The notes under the pieces were generated by a model, which saw only the letters and a program-made list of their open reading frames with translations, ran no database searches and was not told the origin of the DNA. A stretch of 64,000 nucleotides of DNA from Flavobacterium sediminilitoris (GTDB lineage Bacteria; Bacteroidota; Bacteroidia; Flavobacteriales; Flavobacteriaceae), in the NCBI RefSeq assembly GCF_023008245.1, contig NZ_CP090145.1:3100001-3164000 (forward strand), read 5' to 3'. Shown piece by piece: positions 59,863-64,000 of this stretch. The stretch's first letter is position 1. Each line of letters starts with the position of its first letter. A program made the position numbers and the translations under genes.

Positions 59863-61764
59863 TCATTTAGTTTCAAAAATCAATCGGTTTAATTTTACCT
59901 TGCTTTTAATCGCTCCAAAAGCAACGATAGCCTCATGACCTTTTATCTCCAATATAGTTCCAACAGCGGTCTGTCCCTTCAAAATAATTCTATCCCCAAT
60001 TTTCATTGTTTTTGTTTCGTTAGTTATAATAACAGTATTAGAAACATTAATAGGTTCGGAAATTGTGGGTTCTGACTTAACGATTTCACTATCTATCTCT
60101 TTCCGCTTGGTTTCCCAATATAATTTATCACGGGCAATGGATTGCAAGAAACTATCTATATTGATAAAGTCTTCACCAATTTTTTTTGAGGCTTCTGAAA
60201 TGATGTTTTCAGATAAACCTATACGTCTGGCAACTTCTATAGCAAATGAACTTCCTGCATTACCTATTGATAGTTTGTACAACGGTTTATTATTCTCTGT
60301 GTCGTAGAGCATTGTTCCGTTTATAACTCCTTTTGTATTATAAGCAAAATGTTTGAGATTTTGAAAGTGTGAGGTAATCAACCCGAAACTTGCTTTTCTA
60401 TTGAACTTGTCAAGTAGTGTCTCTGCTATTGCACCGCCTATTTGTGGTTCTGTCCCTCCTCCGAACTCATCTATTAACAAAAGGGTCTTGTCGTTGTTGT
60501 TCTCAACAAAAAACTTCATATTTGTTAAATGTGCTGTATATGTGCTTAGGCTGTTTTCCATACTTTGCCCATCTCCAATGTCCATAAATATGCGTTCAAA
60601 AATACCTGCTTTTGAATTTTTGTGAACAGGAATTAATAAACCGCATTGTAGCATATACTGTAATAGTGCAAGTGTTTTTAAGCAAAGTGATTTCCCTCCT
60701 GCATTAACTCCTGAAACTAATAATATTCTATTTGTATTGGTTAAATGAATATCCAATGGTTGGACTTTTTTGTGTTCTCTACGCAAGGTTATATCTAACA
60801 ATGGATGTACCGCTTCGTTCCACTCAATATTTGTTTTATTCTCTAGTATAGGTTTTAATCCGTTGATGCGTACTGCAAACAATGTTTTTGCACGTATAAA
60901 GTCTATGGTAGCCATAAACTCATAAGAATGCAAAATTGCGGATATATCACCCCTTACGAAGTTGGTAAATTCAGTTAAAATATGGGCAATTTCTCGGCGT
61001 TCCTCACTTTCTAATTCACGCAGTCGATTGGAAGCCTCTACAACAGCTTCGGGTTCGATAAAAAAAGTTTTTCCACTACTTGAACTGTCACGTACAGTAC
61101 CTTTTATCTTTCTTTTATTAGATGCTGTGACAGGAATTACATAATGTCCGCCTTTCATATCCCCTTGAACGTCCTTAGCTATTATTCCTTGTGCTTGTGC
61201 ATTACGAACAGCTACATATACAGCTTTTGTAATATCTTTCTCTGCCTCTATTTTATTCTTCCGTATGGTTGCAAGAAGTTTAGAAGCATGATCCTTTATT
61301 TGACCTGACTTATCTAAAATACTATTTGCTTTTTCAACTATTGTTGGAAATACTTTTATTTCATCAGCCAACTTTTTCAATTCAGGATATTTAGGACCTC
61401 TGTCCTCGATTTTATTACTATTGTTCAGAAAATCTACTATGTGCACGATAGTTTCCATTGAATTTGCCAAAAGAGGAATATCCGTTTCTGTAAACCAAAC
61501 TGTGATATCTTTGTCTATTTGATTTAAAGAAGCTCGGATGTCTAAGAAATAGTCTGTAGGAAAATCTTCTTTATTTTGGATAATCTGTAAAAATTCATGG
61601 GTTTGTTCCAGCCATTTATTAACAGTTTCATATTCTGATGAGAACTGCATTTCCGCCACTTTTTCTTCTCCTAACGGACTTAAACACTTCTCTATAATAT
61701 ATTCTCGGATTGAATTAAAATCTATTTTTTGTTCAAAATTTTTTGGATAAATATTCATTTTCAA
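59863..61764 (-). CDS. MutS2-like ATPase without Smr domain
   Basis: This 633-residue protein has the MutS-type ABC ATPase: LLVSGVNAGGKS (Walker A), LLIDEFGGGTEP (Walker B) and SHFQNLKHFAY. The N-terminal half matches the MutS2 lever/clamp region (GGHYVIPVTASNKRKIKGTV). The C-terminal Smr endonuclease domain of normal MutS2 (about 780 aa) is missing; the protein ends soon after a KOW-like segment. Base composition looks higher in G+C than its neighbours, and rarer codons occur, suggesting transfer. MutS2 acts against recombination or on collided ribosomes in other bacteria; here the role is unknown. Confidence 0.85.
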   Translation of the reverse strand: MKMNIYPKNFEQKIDFNSIREYIIEKCLSPLGEEKVAEMQFSSEYETVNKWLEQTHEFLQIIQNKEDFPTDYFLDIRASLNQIDKDITVWFTETDIPLLANSMETIVHIVDFLNNSNKIEDRGPKYPELKKLADEIKVFPTIVEKANSILDKSGQIKDHASKLLATIRKNKIEAEKDITKAVYVAVRNAQAQGIIAKDVQGDMKGGHYVIPVTASNKRKIKGTVRDSSSSGKTFFIEPEAVVEASNRLRELESEERREIAHILTEFTNFVRGDISAILHSYEFMATIDFIRAKTLFAVRINGLKPILENKTNIEWNEAVHPLLDITLRREHKKVQPLDIHLTNTNRILLVSGVNAGGKSLCLKTLALLQYMLQCGLLIPVHKNSKAGIFERIFMDIGDGQSMENSLSTYTAHLTNMKFFVENNNDKTLLLIDEFGGGTEPQIGGAIAETLLDKFNRKASFGLITSHFQNLKHFAYNTKGVINGTMLYDTENNKPLYKLSIGNAGSSFAIEVARRIGLSENIISEASKKIGEDFINIDSFLQSIARDKLYWETKRKEIDSEIVKSEPTISEPINVSNTVIITNETKTMKIGDRIILKGQTAVGTILEIKGHEAIVAFGAIKSKVKLNRLIFETK

Positions 61765-62198
61765 AATTATTTGAATAGTCCACCCATCAACTCTCCAAAG
61801 TGCTGATGAACTGACATTTTTTTAATAAAAACTATTTAATTGAATAAAATTGAAAGTTTCCATATCGAACCAAGGTACTTTATTATTTGACGATAATTGA
61901 GTATTCACTGTCGTCAAAAGTCCCCTGTCTTCTCAAAGATTAGAGAAGTAAAATTGCGATATGGTATTTATACGGATAGAATAAACATAAATTTATTTAT
62001 ATTTCTGCAAAGATAAGAAAATTAGATACAATACTTCTTTAATTTTTATCAAAATGCAGAAATGCTATTTTTAAATAGAAAAGTTGTATTTCATAAGCTA
62101 CTACCTTTCTTGTTCATTCGGTTGAAAAACTGTTTTTCCTCATAGTCCTCTGTGTAATCTTACTATAAACAGTACTTGGTATTAAATTCAGACTTGTT
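61765..62198. other. Intergenic region upstream of the mutS2-like gene
   Basis: This 434-bp interval has no convincing ORF. A -7-like TATCTTTG on the minus strand lies at 62008-62015 (written CAAAGATA on plus), but no -33 TTG sits at the correct spacing. The left part is less AT-rich than usual, like the mutS2-like gene. Confidence 0.5.
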
Positions 62199-62786
62199 TT
62201 ACTTCTCTCTGCTTTTTAAAATATTTACTACATCATTTAATTGATAGCCTTTTGCCTGTAATAGAATCAAATAATGAAATAATAAATCAGCGCTTTCGGA
62301 CAGAAATAAATCATCATTAGTGTCTTTTGCTTCTATAACAACTTCTACAGCTTCCTCTCCTACTTTTTGGGCTATTTTATTGATTCCTTTGACAAATAAA
62401 CTAGCTACATAACTTTTATTTGAATCAGCGTTTTCTTTTCTATTTTTAATAGTCTCTTCTAATTTTGTAATAAAACCAAACTCCTGATTGTTAATCTCTT
62501 GCCAACATGTATCTAAACCTGTATGACAAGTTGGACCAACAGGATTTACTTTAATTAAAAGTGTATCATTATCGCAATCATTTTTAATAGAAACTAAATT
62601 TAAAAAATAACCACTCTCCTCTCCTTTTGTCCATAATCTATTCTTAGAACGACTAAAGAAAGTAACTTTATTTAATTCTAATGTTTTATCTAATGCTTCT
62701 TGATTCATATAACCTAGCATTAGCACATTTTTGGTTTCATTATCTTGTATTATGGCTGGAATTAGTCCTTTAATATTCAATTTCAT
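62199..62786 (-). CDS. hisIE: Bifunctional HisI/HisE (PRA-CH / PRA-PH)
   Basis: This 195-residue fusion joins phosphoribosyl-AMP cyclohydrolase (about 1-105; metal Cys in NDCDNDTLL and CHTGLDTC) and phosphoribosyl-ATP pyrophosphatase (about 108-195; KVGEEAVEVVIEA). These are steps 2 and 3 of histidine biosynthesis. The fusion is common in Bacteroidota. It follows hisF with a gap of 29 bp and is the last gene of the his cluster in the window. Confidence 0.95.
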   Translation of the reverse strand: MKLNIKGLIPAIIQDNETKNVLMLGYMNQEALDKTLELNKVTFFSRSKNRLWTKGEESGYFLNLVSIKNDCDNDTLLIKVNPVGPTCHTGLDTCWQEINNQEFGFITKLEETIKNRKENADSNKSYVASLFVKGINKIAQKVGEEAVEVVIEAKDTNDDLFLSESADLLFHYLILLQAKGYQLNDVVNILKSREK

Positions 62787-62815
62787 TGTTTTGCAATTTA
62801 ATTTTTGTTAACATT

Positions 62816-63571
62816 CTATAATCGTATTGGAATATGATTCTTTTTTAATTCTTCCTTTAATGCTATAATCTCAATTTCTTTGAAATGAAAAACACTAGCA
62901 GCAAGTGCAGCATCTGCTTTTCCTTGAATAAATGCATCTGTAAAATGTTGTATTGAACCAGCTCCACCAGAGGCAATTATTGGAATATTTACTAAAGTTG
63001 ATAATTTAGATAAAGCTTCATTTGCAAATCCGTTTTTTGTACCATCATTATCCATTGAAGTAAATAGAATTTCTCCAGCACCTCTTTTTTCTACTTCTTT
63101 TGCCCAGTCAAATAAACAAATTTCTGTAGGAACTTTTCCACCTACTAAGTGAACGATCCATTTTCCATTAATTTGTTTTGCATCAATAGCTACAACGATG
63201 CATTGACTTCCAAATTTTAAGGTTAATTCATTTATTAATTCAGGTTGCTTTACAGCAGATGAATTAATTGAAATTTTATCTGCTCCGTTTTTTAATAATG
63301 TAGCTACATCCTCAATAGAAGCTATTCCTCCTCCTACTGTAAATGGAATATTAATAGTTTGTGCAACTTTTCGAACAAGTTCAATTAATGTTTTTCTTCT
63401 TTCTTCTGTAGCAGAAATATCTAAGAAAACCAATTCATCAGCTCCTTCTCTTGAATATTTTTGGGCTAATTCTACTGGATCACCAGCATCTTTTAAATCG
63501 ATAAAGTTTATCCCTTTTACTGTACGTCCATTTTTTATATCTAAACAAGGAATTATCCGTTTTGTAAGCAT
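62816..63571 (-). CDS. hisF: Imidazole glycerol phosphate synthase subunit HisF
   Basis: This 251-residue TIM barrel catalyses cyclisation to imidazole glycerol phosphate, using ammonia from HisH. The catalytic Asp is D11 in [10 protein letters not shown]; the second, near residue 130, lies in VVAIDAKQI. The phosphate-binding GGI and ASGGAG motifs are present. It is 42 bp downstream of hisA, in the order hisA-hisF-hisIE. Confidence 0.97.
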   Translation of the reverse strand: MLTKRIIPCLDIKNGRTVKGINFIDLKDAGDPVELAQKYSREGADELVFLDISATEERRKTLIELVRKVAQTINIPFTVGGGIASIEDVATLLKNGADKISINSSAVKQPELINELTLKFGSQCIVVAIDAKQINGKWIVHLVGGKVPTEICLFDWAKEVEKRGAGEILFTSMDNDGTKNGFANEALSKLSTLVNIPIIASGGAGSIQHFTDAFIQGKADAALAASVFHFKEIEIIALKEELKKNHIPIRL

Positions 63572-63613
63572 TTTTTTAGTTATTTAAAGAAGTCTAAGTA
63601 ATAGTATCTCATT

Positions 63614-64000
63614 TTACGAGTTACTTATATAGTTTTCTATTTGTTTTAGAGCGATTCTACCTTCATAAATAGCTTTTCCTATAATGGTTCCTTCACATCC
63701 CATTTCAGCTAATTTCGGTAGTTCTTCAAAAGTTGAAATTCCTCCGGAAGCTATTAATTTTATTTTTCCAACTTCATTGGAAGTAGTACATTTTGATAAA
63801 ATATCTTGGTATAATTCAAAACTTGGTCCTTCAAGCATGCCATCTTTTGCAATATCTGTACAGATGATATAGGAAATACCTTCTTTTTGATAATTTTGAA
63901 TAAATGGAATTACTTCTTCCTCACTTTCTTCTAACCAACCAGAAATTGCTATTTTTTTATTAGTAACATCAGCGCCAAGAATAATTCTATCAGTTCCATA
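63614..64000 (-). CDS. hisA: HisA, 3' part (5' end outside window)
   Basis: The frame is open from the window end (codons in phase at 64000) to the stop near 63614. It encodes about 128 C-terminal residues of the ProFAR isomerase: [20 protein letters not shown] (catalytic Asp) and [12 protein letters not shown]. It performs step 4 of histidine biosynthesis. A short reading that starts at 63838 would miss this; the true start lies to the right. Confidence 0.95.
   Translation of the reverse strand, partial: YGTDRIILGADVTNKKIAISGWLEESEEEVIPFIQNYQKEGISYIICTDIAKDGMLEGPSFELYQDILSKCTTSNEVGKIKLIASGGISTFEELPKLAEMGCEGTIIGKAIYEGRIALKQIENYISNS

Noticed and set aside
1..64000. tRNA, rRNA or insertion sequences
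   Set aside because: I found no cloverleaf, rRNA core motif or transposase in reading the window. A tRNAscan or Infernal run would be needed to exclude small RNAs.

Overview
The window is AT-rich chromosomal DNA from a member of the Flavobacteriaceae (phylum Bacteroidota). The evidence is the type IX secretion and gliding genes (PorP/SprF, a gliding-motility C-terminal domain protein, a T9SS sorting-domain protein), a SusC-like TonB receptor with a carboxypeptidase-regulatory domain, several flavobacterial families of unknown function, and promoters of the Bacteroidota form TTG-N19/20-TAnnTTTG. I cannot name the genus or species.

Layout. 1-4.5 kb: end of an imelysin-type lipoprotein gene, an HTTM membrane protein and a TonB receptor, probably an iron/metal uptake operon. 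4.7-9.7 kb: recG and a three-gene set (Asp/Asn hydroxylase-like, HExxH protein, Dph6-like ATP pyrophosphatase). 9.7-22.8 kb: M1 peptidase, patatin, a lipoprotein, a PcrA/UvrD helicase, a LytS/LytTR two-component pair, a DUF5694 protein, Sua5/TsaC and a chalcone-isomerase-fold protein with a decayed duplicate beside it. 23-33 kb: OmpA lipoprotein, glycosyltransferase, holA, then a T9SS-linked operon of a large adhesin, PorP/SprF and an OmpA/PD40 protein. 33-48.7 kb: a small membrane protein, T9SS cargo, ettA, a hybrid kinase, a DEAD helicase, formimidoylglutamase, a DnaQ-type exonuclease, a CBS/DUF294 protein, a kinase-regulator pair and aqpZ. 55.3-64 kb: VTT/DedA-like protein, DUF3817 protein, MscS channel, thioesterase, MepB, DUF2461, a MutS2-like protein of unusual composition and hisA-hisF-hisIE.

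The most interesting segment is 48.87-54.65 kb. It is a compact provirus of about 5.76 kb with every gene on the plus strand: a replication initiator, a PPC-motif protein, a small HTH protein, a likely capsid protein, several tiny membrane proteins and a lysozyme. There is no integrase, no packaging ATPase and no tail gene. It lies between two 28-bp dif-like sites, so it probably enters the chromosome through the host XerC/XerD enzymes. The gene set recalls small tailless icosahedral phages such as Flavobacterium phage FLiP, but that affiliation is inference. Its 3' end carries a repeated hairpin that may be the replication origin. A third half-matching dif-like site, 576 bp further right, suggests a second element or remnant.

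A second notable observation is a predicted regulon. The palindrome TGTAGAT-N4-ATCTACA and close variants lie upstream of both the kinase/NarL-type regulator operon and aqpZ, at exactly the same distance from the predicted -7 box in each promoter.
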